A stretch of 64,000 nucleotides of DNA, taken from positions 1,798,001-1,862,000 of the forward strand of contig NC_135255.1 of the NCBI RefSeq assembly GCF_964204865.1. The letters are read 5' to 3'. The notes under the pieces were generated by a model that made no database searches, was not told where the DNA came from, and worked only from the letters and a program-made list of their open reading frames with translations. A program made the position numbers and the translations under genes. How positions within the stretch are numbered: position 1 is the first letter of the stretch; each line of letters starts with the position of its first letter. Of this stretch, positions 12,897 through 25,433 are shown piece after piece. This stretch comes from Styela clava (lineage: Eukaryota; Chordata; Ascidiacea; Stolidobranchia; Styelidae).

Positions 12897-15800
12897 GATG
12901 GCTGTCGGAACAACAGCTTGTCATTTTGTAGATTAATTGACACATACCTTTAGCGACACAAGTCTTTTCGGGATAGAATGCATATGCCACCTCCATTGTC
13001 GGTGGAACTAAAATTATATCCCTTGCTGCTCGTTGTTCAAGCTCTTTCATTGCCATAATTTCATACTTATTCAAGTTAGGATAAGAAAGTCCTTTGGGTG
13101 TATTTTTTCTATTCTTCATTTAAGTGTGTTTGCGAAATGATACAAGTCAGTTTTTGCCAGGTAGAGGTTTACATGTTACTTGTTACTGCAAGGATTTTGG
13201 ATAAGAAACTCTCCTAGTCTCTAGATAAGTGCCAACTCTCGATTTTGTCATGATGATTTGATAATGATTTACCATGTTAAAATCTTCTACAACGTTCAAT
13301 ATGTACTTTGTGTGCTATAATTACAAAGTGGATAGATTATTTGATAGGGTTTCACAAAACTGGAAGGTTAAATATTGCCATACTACATTATAACTAAAGT
13401 AGTATAATTACAGCTCTGTTGTCGTCGATTTCAACGCAAAACAGCATAGTAAACACGACTCTACACGAGGATCGGATAATGAGCACTTCTCTTCAACATA
13501 ATCATATTCTGTGGGAATTTTCTACAAATCCTATAAATAACAATAATCTGAAATACTTACAGATTGTTGTTAAGGGGCACGCGTTCCATCGTAGTATATT
13601 TCACGAAATTGGTATTTCCTATTCAAAAATGGTAATATCTTCTAATTGTAAGAAATCTTTGAGGGTGAGTTCAGATGTGACACGAAAGCGCTTGAAATTA
13701 TTCTGAGCTGCCACATATACAAAAACGGCGCTCCCGAAGTATGTGCACAAGATGGCGCACAACCTGAACCCTAACCTGGTACACACCCAATGTTCAGGTT
13801 GTGCGCCATCTTGGTGCACATACTTCAGGAAGTCCCAAAAAACTGATCTTGCATATGGAGGGGCACACCTCATATTGTCATATGATATGAGAATCTTTAT
13901 ATATAAAGTAATTTGATTGATTCGAACTTAGTTAACCAATTAATAACTCAATTGCACTTTGTTAGTATGAAAATGATGCCTGTAAAGTTCAAGGCTGCAG
14001 TGATGATCAGCTGTGTCAACAGACACCACATCCATAATATATGTTTATATAACAAAATACAACCCAACTCAGCAGTGATGCTCGATTTTGAATTAAATCA
14101 AATAGAACGTCGGGCATAACTGCGGAAATTGACGCAAAGGCTGATTATTGTGTCATTTTCCCTAATGATAGTAGAAGAGGTATAAAAAGAAACGAGAATA
14201 TATTTTCTCACCATAAAAATTTATTACTAAAAATAAACTGAAACAGAAGTGAATACTGAATAAAGAAAGAAGGTAGTGACGGGAAATTTATAAACAATAT
14301 TTAAAGATAACCCCATTGTATATCTGACGCCAATGATTGATGCCAAGCGATTTGAAGTATATATCGGTATTGAAGGCACTGAGTTTTGAGTCTGTTTTTT
14401 TTATTTTATTTAGTTTGTTGCCTGTTGCCTATGTTGGATTATACACATAAACTAAAGTCGGTGTTACGAAACTCTAATCGGGTAGGCGAAACCCTATCTA
14501 TTCACCATTTCAGCGATCACAATACGACAAAGAATCAACTTACGTAAGTCGAATCCGCACGTGACACAGCTCGTATTTTCGCCAATGTTTCGACAGTATG
14601 CCACGCACCCGAGGCGTGATTACAACATGTGCACTTTACGCAACATTAGGCAACATGCTATCAAGTGCACTTGATATAAGTTATTTTTGTCGTATTCCAG
14701 GTACAACCTAATTATGAGACGCTAATCCGCAGCCAGTCACTTTGGGATTTCATACGGTTGCGAAACCAAAAACGTACAAATGAAAACATACGACTACACT
14801 CATTTGAAATTGCTGTAGTAACAGCGTACAATGTGTGGGAAATTTTGCAACGCGTCGTAAATAAACCCAAATGGGGTGAAATTAGGGTTAACGAAATAGC
14901 GGAAAAAGTAACCAAAAACCCGATATCATTTATTAGCTATTCATAGTAATTTAAGACGTTTACTTGGAAAATATTTATGATATTTCCACATAATGCTGAA
15001 AAGTACAGTTGAAAATTCAGATCTATGTACAAAGAGTTATTGTGTAGAAACATCACATTTGATACTGAGTGCTACATAAACACCAATAATATTCAAGCTT
15101 TTGAAAAAAGATATTATGTGCCTTAGAAGCTCTTTGGAACCAATATTTCTATAACTATAAAATTGTGCAGTTTACAATGCCCCAAATTTAGGATTATATT
15201 GCAATCTGTTGAAAATTACTTCCGAGATGAAGTTAACTTAAAAAATACCGCAATGTTTGGTTTGGTCTTGGATTTTTGTGTCATTTGTGTTTATTTAAAG
15301 TTGTACGAATTGTTCCTATTGCATGCATCTTATTATTGTTTTTTTCAAAGTGGATATAAAAAAACTTAGTAACACTCCCCCCGAACAAACTCACAGCTTT
15401 AAAAATGAATGAACGTTTTACAATGCTCAATAAATAAGAAAAGTTATTGTCGCAAAAAAGTACAATAATTACAACAGGTAAAATGTGTATCTACGTGAAT
15501 GAATCACCAAAATGCGACATCCGCTAAAAAAGAGACAAAAACAATTTTGAATTAACGAAATAAATATTTGTTTCTTCAACGTTCTACCGCTCGGATGACT
15601 CAGAATCTCCTGAATACGTTCGCATTCTCAATTTTATCTTTGCCAACAAACCATTGTTACTGCTGTGCCTAAATAAAAAAAACATCTTTCGTTTTAAATT
15701 AAGTTTCCATAAAGATACACCCCTGCCAAATATCTTAAAATGGTCTTACTTTTATCGACAATTCAAATATTCTTGCACATATGGACCGAATTCATTAATA

Positions 15801-16289
15801 TCAATATGCCTGTGCATACTATTTTTGAAGCGCCGAAGTGTTTTTATGCACACCATAATTTTAGTATCAAATTCAAAAATTTTTTTTTTTGAAATTCCAG
15901 ATTTACAATTTCAACTTACCCATTACCTGTGGAATCTCATTTTTTAAACTTCGTTGAAATTTAAAAATCACTCCAGAACAAGGTAGAATTTACAGGGAAA
16001 AGATCAATTTTTCAACAGGTTTGTATGTTTTGATACTCCTTCAAATTATATTATGGATTTATGAAAAAACCTTACTCAGGTCTTGGACTTGATGGCGCTG
16101 ATGATGCTTGCTGTACGTTATAACGAAAAACATGTCGAAAAAGGGATGGGCTGTCAGTATTTGGAACATCCTTTATCGTTTGTTGTTTTGCAATGTTTCC
16201 ATGGTCGCAATTAATACCTGAATGATATGAACATAAACATACATTGTTATCTTTATTGGTGCATGAAAATAGGATATATAACGCTGAAT
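12897..16289. other. No gene recognised; contains a hairpin repeat at 13736-13826
   Basis: AT-rich, with several ORFs of 60-97 codons on both strands that overlap each other and lack recognisable domains, splice partners or codon bias. Apart from the hairpin nothing repetitive was noticed. Confidence 0.4.
13736..13826. repeat. Hairpin repeat of the CAAGATGGCGCACAACCTGAAC type
   Basis: Stem gaagtatgtgcac ... gtgcacatacttc encloses aagatggcgcacaacctgaa and its inverse, with a loop of about 20 bp. Related hairpins occur at 22494-22580, 32565-32650 and 35005-35096. Copies at 13728 and 34997 share a ggcgctcc leader just before the stem. Confidence 0.85.
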
Positions 16290-16297
16290 GATTAGAT

Positions 16298-17576
16298 CAG
16301 CGTTTCCCAACCTTTTTTGGTCGCGGACATCGGCGACAATCTTTGCGGACTCAACGTGCGTTTATTGCAAGAAGTAATAAAACCAAACACAACAGAATTT
16401 CAACGAATTTCAAAATCGGAAATTCGCCGAAATTACGCTTTTGTTGAAAGAGCCGACTTTTTTAGTGGATAAATGGTCTTTCCTGTCGCACAATATTCAA
16501 TCCATGACAACGACGAGAATTTAAAATTTATTTTTGATTTAATTGTGTTCATGGTCACTCGTGGTTGCGTCAACATATGACAAGATGAAAGCATTACTTC
16601 TTTAAAATACCACGGCAATCTGCGAACATAATAATGTGAGAATATATTGCGTGATTATATTTAGTTTTGTTACATATTTTTTGCAATCTTGCGAATTTGT
16701 TATCGCCGTTAATAAAATCCTACTATCTTCTATAAATTTCTAGAACGTACAACTTGATTTAGTCCTTATTAAAAACATAATTAAACTATATTAGTAAATC
16801 AAAAAAATATTGATCGCCTCGATGATCATTTTAATCTGCAGCTGTGTTGACGAAATAAAAGCAATACTACTCAGAAAATATCATGACAATCCGTGGACAT
16901 AAAAATGCGTGGTAAAGTGCCCGATTATATTTTGATTCTTATTTTTGTGAATTCAACAAATCTGAGCTATTCGTACAACACTTACGGCGCTCCAGTACTG
17001 TACATAGAAATGTTGAGGCAGTAAAGCAAAAATCCTAAGGGAAATTTTGCGATTTGCAATGTATAAAAAAGCGATTTTAATCTGTCTCGGACCATCATAA
17101 AACAAAACTCATGGTGTTCTCCGTTTTATTTTTAGTATTTTGTATTGCCGCTTTTCAATTTAGAAAATTTAGATTGCCACCATTGTAACCTACCAAAAAA
17201 AATCACTTGGGTATTTATCCAGTATCGACTCGTGTTCTCGTCGGAAATCCGAAAGTGAGTTGTGAAATCCAATCGTTTGATTAAAGCGACGCGCAAGTGG
17301 CCTGTCGCGTCACCTGTTACCAAATTTTCGAATAGTAAATTGCTATTCTAGTAGTTGAATATTCGAATATATGCGCAGCCCTGCTCAGTATCAAGTAATT
17401 ATTGACTCGATTGATGACATGTGAATAAACTTGCTTTTTATGTTTTATGTTAATTCTAACGTAAATCGTAACATGGCTGATGGTTAAGTTTCGCAGTGAA
17501 TTTCTGGCTCGTTGCGGACTCATTCAAACGCTCCGCGCACTCATTTGAGACCGCGGACTCGGATTGGGAAACACTG
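16298..17576. mobile_element. hAT-type element, 1279 bp, exact 8-bp target duplication
   Basis: Left end cagcgtttcccaacc with ggtcgcggac next to it; right end ggattgggaaacactg preceded by gaccgcggactc. Flanked by gattagat at 16290-16297 and 17577-17584. A tattcgaatat-rich stretch at 17320-17390 looks like the end of a second, Ac-like element (cagggctgcgcatatattcg inverted) nested within. ORFs inside are short. Confidence 0.9.
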
Positions 17577-17584
17577 GATTAGAT

Positions 17585-20389
17585 CAATATCTAGCTGCTT
17601 CCATTGGCAAACATATTAGCATAAAACGCCGCATCAACATCAGACGGGCGCGTCTTTTACATGTGGTTTCCAAAACTTATTATGGTATGAAAAAAACAGA
17701 AACTTGAACAGAACACCACAAAAAGGATATTATATCTTGGAAATACTGTCGAACAGCAAGCAAAAAAATCAGTATGAATAACATGAACTAATTACTACAA
17801 AGTAGCAGTGAATTTCATATAGTTTCGCTAAATCTTTAAATGTAATTAGTTGACTTATATAATTTAAAGTTTCTCACCTGTCGTGACTGCAGGCTGAGCA
17901 GATGAAGCAGTATCTTTATGGCATGTATGACATGCCACATATGCATTCATGCTTGGAACACAAGACATTGCACTCTTTGTTGGTTGTTCTGAATTGCTCG
18001 AGAAATGATGCGATAAATTATTTATCTACTTATCCTTGAAAATGGAGGCAACAGAGGTCAAATTATCCGGACATGTTGGTATGATTTACTACACTGGCCT
18101 GGCCTTTACAATCACAGATTATGGTACTTCCAGGCTTGCATTACAGTACAATAAAATGTTAATTAACACGTTGGATGTTTTCGTTATTTATAATCCACAT
18201 ATGTTACCACACTTAAATTTAACCGGCTAACCTAACTAAGCACAAGAAGGAATTAGTCAAATCACATCCGCGTTGCGTTAAAGAGGCCTGGTAAAGTCGA
18301 GTGTCGCAATACAGTGCGTGTTTCGCTGGCGTCGACCGGCCGGCAATACAATGAATCGATCAAAGTTCACGAAGTGAATCGGCGTGCTTTATGCTGAGCT
18401 ATGTAAGCGATGCGTAACGTTCTGATTAGGAATTGTAATTCAAGACATCCATCTTTCTTATTCCCGGAAATTATTAGTGTTTCTATATTTTGTATAAAAA
18501 TATTTTTGTATTCGATGTGAAAGCCACATAAATTCAATAACATGGTCACTAAACTTTTCTTTAAGAATTAGAACGGGTATATGTGGAGCTTATTATGCAA
18601 AAGGTATTCTATTAAACTCATAAACAACGTCCACGCTAGGTACGTCCGACATTGGATGTTTTCACGACCATTGACCCCAGAAATATTCTTATTATACTTC
18701 ATCTTTGCAAAACGTTTATTGCCTATTTTTGAAGTTTTTTTTTTCAGTTTGCGCTTACAATCTGGTTTACATGTTCACTAGCATCTTGATTCAAAATATT
18801 TAATTAAACACCTATCAGTTCAAAGTACTAGTAGTTTTTACCTAGTCTATGACAGCTTTTTCGGGACTAATCTTTTAATATTGCAACTAAACTAAAACAT
18901 CCTGCAGATAAAATGACCAATAATATTCACAATTGTGGCTAAAATCCGTCTAAGCTGAAAGGCTTGAGCGGTTGATTGATTTTTAAGTCACCGTTTTCAT
19001 CTTGCCACTTAGCCAACATTACGAGAGTAACCAAGGAAGTCTGTTATTAGAGTTGTTCACTGGTACTAAAAGGCTAAAATTTCAATTCAATGCGTGGACA
19101 AATCATTGAAGCTACTAGTTTTAGCAAGCTCGCCGAAACTGGAAGTAGAGTGCCACCAATATTAACAACCCAAACGTGGTCAGTGTGATGGGCTCGAGAC
19201 ATCAGCTCAGTCTCGGCACTCACAGGAGTCATATGGTAAAATGCCTTGGTTAGAAAGTCATTATCATGAACTTCCATGGAGATACATTACAGTGAGTGGT
19301 ATAGTTATTATCCACCGTGATGAAAAAAACTGACATGCCACAGGTTTCAATGCAGTCTATCTATTTTTTTTTTCGTCGACGATTCGGAATATATGAGAAA
19401 TCTCATTTCGACACACATCAATCTCAATGAAAGATCAAATCTGTTGGATGATGTTCGTATACACAGTCGATGTTAAAAATATTGCATTCTGAATTCTTCT
19501 ATTCAAACCACTTTCGATGACCGATAAACGTTTAAGCTATCACCACTGTAAGGAGGCAGTTGTCTGACCGACAGAATGTAGGCCTACATATAAAAACGAA
19601 TAATACCATTTATCGGTCGTAATTTGTATACCTACCCTGAAACAGACTAAAACCAACTATACTAAAGCTTGTGAATGACGTAGCGTCGATATTCAGTCAT
19701 TCAGACACAATTCGTCGTACAAATCGATAAGACAAACTTGTCTTTGAATGGTAATTTGAATATTTGATTGATCTATCAATATATTTGGTGGTACAAAATC
19801 ATTGTATGTTTATCGTATAAAATACGTTAAGTTTGGTAAGTCTCTTTAGGTTTTCAACCTATTTTGCATTAGCATATGGGGTTTTGCTGATATTGGAGTG
19901 GTAAATGGAGATGAAACACGTTTTTTGACTTGTTATTACCAGCAACGTTATGTTTTGTGCTTGAATCAAAAATTTCGCCAGCGGATTTTATATAGTTATG
20001 AGCCAATTTTCTGACACGGTTATATAGTCTGGCGTACAACACGATATCGTTTGCTAATAGTCTAAAAAATTCAGTAGCTAGTGGGATTGGTATTTCAAAC
20101 CTCTGAAATGGGAAAGAACCCCAAAGGCTACCTAAAGTATACTTTCATATAATTATTAAAGATCGCACGGCCAAAGTTATGTTACCTTCAAGTCAAGAAT
20201 TATTTTTACTCTGGAGATAAAAGCCAGAATTAGTTTTTGGAGGGTTCAGGTCAGTCGGGGGAAAACTTTTTTAAACTCTAGTGTCCATAAGTTACAGTAA
20301 ATTTTGCGTCGTAGAAAATGACGAATTTATTGAAAAATACTTTAGTCTGAGGTCATTGCATAATTTTTTTGATTCATCCGGAAGAAGGG
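17585..20389. other. No gene recognised
   Basis: AT-rich. Several 60-68-codon ORFs on both strands without domain, start or splice support. Confidence 0.4.
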
Positions 20390-22758
20390 TGGGAAATATT
20401 ATATTAGTTGAAATGGATTGGAATATTTGACCTCGTCTTTCACTCCGAACAAGGCCATGTAAAACCACCCACTGGTATCTAACGATGTGTAACGTGTTTT
20501 CTTTTCGAAGACCCAGAACCTTTCAGGTGCAGCATTGACTTTGGCCAAATTAATATATCCTTGTGAAGATAGAAGTATGCGTATGCGAAACCGAGATGTG
20601 CACCTGTTATGCCAACATAGTTGAGTTAATCATTTTGATCACTAGTACATCACACACATTTTCCTGCGTGCTTCGGTTGTACGTAGTAACGCGCACATTT
20701 TTGCGCACATGCATCAAATTCCATTTGATTATTGAGCTATAGGTTTTTGACGAGCTTTTGTGTATTATTTCATTCCATAGACTTTGTATGCTGTTCTAAA
20801 GAATACTACTTTCAGCTTTTCCATTCATTCAAATCGCATGTTGGAAGTAAGTTTTATAATATTGCGTGTTAGTTTTCAACTGGTTTATTTATATCCATCA
20901 CTTGACATTCTTAAATCGGTGATGCCAGTGAATCTTTAATACAAAAAGATCAGTATCATCTGCAATAAAACAGCAGTACCCACTTAAATGACAGATGGAG
21001 GATGGATGCTCATAGTATCTGCTCCATCACGTGCCTCTTACCAGTTTACATGAGTACCAATTGGTATCTAAGCTCAGCCAGGGACAAAAAGTTTCGGACT
21101 GCGGTTGGCGTGACGAAATGTTTTTAAATATATATTCTAAAATAAGATTATTTGATTGAATACTACTGAAAGTTCCGCCTTATATGTCTTTCCCAATTGC
21201 ACTATTACTTTACTGATATTCGATAATATGACGCTCATCTGACATAGTTTTTCAAGTGTGTAGATAGGTATAATCTTTTCCACACTGTTCAGATGGGAAT
21301 CCGCGAATATATATATCTAGGAATTGCTAATATTTGTTTGCAATGCGATGAAATCCCATCTTGGCATTTAGTCCTCTCGCAATTCCTGCTTATATTTATC
21401 GGAGGAGTTCTGTGGCGGGGTTATCAAATGAAGAAAACATGGGAGTATTTTTTTACTTATCTGCTACTCTCAAACCTTGACATTTTGTGAAAAAAAATTT
21501 CCATTCAACCTTTTTTGAAACATCCCCAACAACCACAATTAATTCTGTCATTAAACTTCCGAAACAAACACATAAAATCATCAACAGATGCATATCACCA
21601 AGTCCTAAGTAGATATTGCTGAATTGATCCTTAATTCCCCATTTTTCATGTAATGCTTTTTGGTAAACCATCTATCGTAAATACAGCCAGCACATGTGAC
21701 TATGTTGAAGTGTAACTTTTTTGGCCTCACATTTTTGATATTTGTAGTTAGACCACTTGGGGCTCGGTCAAAGCATGATCATGTTATTGGAATAACTTGG
21801 CATTTTACCACCCGTATATCATTCATTGTCGAGAATATTGATGGAATCATAAAATCTAAAACCCGTTTTCGTGAATTTTTTGTTTTAGCTGAACTCGAGG
21901 GACAGCATGACAACAGGCAAGAGAAGCACGGTCGTCTCTTTTAGTTTATGACAGGGTTTCCTAAAAGGGGACCCCGGCCTCCTTGGAGGCCACGGATCGG
22001 TTATCTGGGAGCACGAACAAACAGATGGAAATGCGAATATATAATAACAATGTATTTTTATAGAAGAGAAGAAGCAAAAGTGTTGAGAGTCTTTGGTACT
22101 TTGAAAATCATTGGCATGGAACATAGGAATGACCTACATTCTTTCCCAGGGATATACTATGAAATGTAGCAATTTTCTCATTCTTGTTCTCGTGATAGCA
22201 TTATCTTTCACTGCATCGCCGTGATCATCCCGCTGTTAAACAATCCTTGCAAACAAATAATTGACTGTTCTCCTCCGAGTGTATAACCACTTGAACCACT
22301 GCCGACTGCATTAGCATGCTTGTATTGTTAATTGCAACAAAATTGGGTATTTTGAAATAGTACTCTTTATTTTACGCGTATGTTTCAACAGTATTTCCAT
22401 ATATATGTGTCGCGAGTCGCGACCCAAATCTTGGTTCAACAAATACCCTGAAAGTTATTGATTTTATTTCCTAGTAAATTTGGTGCTTCAGTAGTTTGTG
22501 CACCAAGATGGCGCAAAACCTAAACATAGTATTGTGACAGGTTATGGTTCATGTTGTGTGCCATTATGGTGCACAGATTTGACGAAAAACACTAATACAA
22601 ATATCAAGCCGTAAAAAAAATTGCTCATGGCTGCAAACTTCACATCCATGTAAAAATGATGGGCAATGACCCCAAGATGAATAATCACAAATAAAAAAAA
22701 CTTTGTGTCTGAAAACAAGATTGGGCCCAAAAGGTCCCCTTATCTGCCGGACTATTGT
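20390..22758. repeat. Left arm of a 2.4-kb inverted duplication
   Basis: Reverse complement matches 32391-34770 along the whole length at roughly 90 percent by eye, with small indels. The outer end of the match reads aatatttgacctcgtctttc here and its inverse near 34725. The inner end is ctgccggactatt (22745-22757). ORFs differ between the two arms, so it does not look protein-coding. Confidence 0.85.
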
Positions 22759-22796
22759 CACGTTCTGTTCATTTTGATCATGGTATATGTGCTAAC

Positions 22797-24141
22797 CAGT
22801 AGTTCCCAACCTTTCTAGCCTGGCGGACCGATAAAATTAATTAATTGTACTCGCGGACCGGTAAAAAATAATATCATATATTTGCGTAATATAATGCAAT
22901 GTCGGGCACTCAATATGCTTCTAGACAAAAAAGGCACATAAAAACATTCCACATGGAGAAAAACTATGAAATGATGGGGCGGCCAAAAATTGAAGTGGGT
23001 GAAACGTAAGGTAATACCATATATTTGCGTAATGAAATGCAGTGCTGGGCACTCATTATGCCTAAAAAAGGCACACATAAAACAACTCACATAAAAAACG
23101 TGTACATTCTAAATCATGTACAAACACAGTTAACTCTAGTGAGAATTTTGCTGCTGTTTCGTTTCCAATATAGAATTGCAAACGAGGCCTCAAAGAAGTT
23201 TCTGCAACACGTAGCTCGGCAGTGGAGTGCAGCCGATTTCTTTGCTTCGTTTTAATTGAAGCGAGTAATAAAATGCATTTTCGCATAGCGTATAAGTAAC
23301 TGGTTGAAAATACGGACACCAGTTTGATTGCTCGATTACTTAGCAATGAGTATTCGTTAGCAAGAGATATCCAAAATTATGACAGTGATTCTTTTTTAAA
23401 TCTGGAATGTAAAGTAGAATCAAAACTTGAATCAAGCTTTATCTTTTTCGTCGGGTTCATCATATTTATCCCTCTGCAATTGATCGACGCCTCAAACGAA
23501 ATGAATTTACATCACAATGACAAAGTCGTCGGTAACTTAGCACCAGGCTTAAAATCCTACTGTGCCTGCTCAAGAGGCTGGGAAAGATCTCAGCGGCCTA
23601 TGCTTTTTTGCGCGTTACGTGACCACCTGCAGGGTCGCAGCAAGTTCGTTTCTAACTGGAATATTATACTGTTTTTGACTGTTTTCTGGTTTAAACAGAG
23701 AAATTTCCATAGCGTTTTATATGAATGGTCATATTAATCAGAAAAAGCATGCAGAACAGAAAAAGCACGCGTGCCGATTTTTAGGTTTCTGGATCTTGCG
23801 AGATTTAACGGAGCGCTTTCGCGATGAATCGGAGGCGAAAAGTGTGATTACTTGGCGCCAAGATGTCGCAATTATGGATGCTAAGTATGACTACTTACAA
23901 GTATTCGATTCTTATTAGATTCTTAAATTTTCGATTCCGATTATATAAAATCAAACAGGAGAGCTATGTTCAAATATATGGACGGAAAAGAAAGCCAAAA
24001 CGTAATAAACCAACGCAATCTCGCATTCGGTAAAGCGATTAAGACGGCATAAAAACAACATAACAACGCAATATCTAGCGGACCGGCAAAAAAGCTTCGC
24101 GGACCGGCAGCGGTCCGCGGACCGGCGGTTGGAAACCACTG
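22797..24141. mobile_element. hAT-type element, about 1345 bp
   Basis: Left end cagtagttcccaacctttct then ggcggaccg; right end repeated gcggaccggc words then ggttggaaaccactg. The flanks gtgctaac and tgctgagc are only partly alike, so the duplication is eroded. Inside, about 22881-22950 and 23023-23090 form a diverged tandem pair (ttgcgtaat...gggcactca...aaaaggcaca). A segment at 23875-23945 resembles the left part of the element at 10256. The 137-codon ORF 23324-23737 shows no transposase motif. Confidence 0.75.
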
Positions 24142-24398
24142 TGCTGAGCGATAGCTATAACTTTTCAATGAGACTTTTCTGTCCTATATTGGTATTTAAA
24201 ATTGGCGGCCACCAATAAGTTGAAAATCTCTTTTGTATCCCATTTTGTACTAAAATGAGGTTCAGTCAATATTCTGCAGCATGTGTCATCTGCAACTATA
24301 AATGTCCAGAAAAAAGTCAGATTAAGACCTGCGTGATCATGGGGTATTTACTGTAGCCAAAGGCGTATTTCTTTCAATTCATTGTGAAATAATATTGT

Positions 24399-24708
24399 TA
24401 CTTATCGATTTTAATCGGTAAGTATGTTGATAGGTATTTGTCTCTCTGGCTGTTTGTCTGTCTGTTAGATGCACGCTTTATCCCACGAAAGCGAGATTGA
24501 ATCGCTCCAGATTTCGCATGTGCATTCATCATATTTCGGACCAGAAGCCTATTGATTTTAGGCGAATTATGTCGTATAATTTGCGAGTTATTAATTAATT
24601 AGTGATGGGACACAAGGTGTCACTATGGAGTGAGAGCGCTGTTTTGGCGGATCCCTTACCTTTCGATCGGTAAGTCTTCGGTCTCTGACTGATATTCTCG
24701 TTTCTTAG
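24399..24708. repeat. Dispersed about 300-bp repeat, copy 2
   Basis: Inverted copy of 10383-10677, here outside any recognised hAT element. Confidence 0.75.
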
Positions 24709-25426
24709 TTGGCAGGTGTTTTGAATGAAAAGAAGTTCTGAAATTATACATCTCAATTTCATTTCCAAATTTCGTTTGCAATGAACTGCTGGCTCAGGGC
24801 CTTGATTTAAATTTATATATATGCGAAAATGTGGAAATTTCCTACAATAAGTTGCCAAAGATGATTGATGGATGATAATAATTTCCCTTACACTTCATCG
24901 TGTCTGCTTGTTAGGCTCGTCAGTTTACTGAATTTTCTAAAATATATATGAGAGTCTAAGATCTAAGACTGTATTTCGTGTCATATATGGTTGAAAAGTG
25001 AAAGCGGTTGCCAAATGTTATTCTGTACTCATCACGCAAGTATATTTGGTAACATTTTCAATCGAAAAATAACTCAAGGCTCTAATATATGTGATGGCAC
25101 CAGCGAACTTGGTACAATAATATATACCAGCTTTTAGTCTCGAGGAATGACCTGACAAAACCTAAACATTCTGAAATCACGGAGACAAAGAAGAATTGGG
25201 AATGGTTTTCTATCACAACTTTGTATTCTACCCCACAGTCATCATGTTTTTTCTTTAACAGGAACTCGTTTAAATTCTACAATGGATTTTGGTTTATTTG
25301 GTGGTGTTCACAAAGACTACAATATTGTATTATTTACAATACAAGAATTCAAGTTGGCATTTGTAGGCTATACAAAAAACATGGGTACATAATATATATA
25401 TATGACGGTAATCCAATCTTTCATTT
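24709..25426. other. 3' flank of receptor A, no further gene seen
   Basis: AT-rich with a short (ta)n run at 25391-25402. No other exon could be supported here. Confidence 0.35.
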
Positions 25427-25432
25427 TTTATT
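25427..25432 (-). promoter_or_regulatory. Candidate poly(A) signal of receptor A
   Basis: AATAAA on the minus strand begins two bases after the TAA stop of exon 9 (25436-25434). It is well placed for a very short 3' UTR, but the motif is frequent in AT-rich DNA. Confidence 0.3.
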
Positions 25433-25433
25433 C

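Noticed and set aside
23324..23737. 137-codon ORF inside the hAT at 22797
   Set aside because: No transposase or other motif; probably chance openness in element interior.
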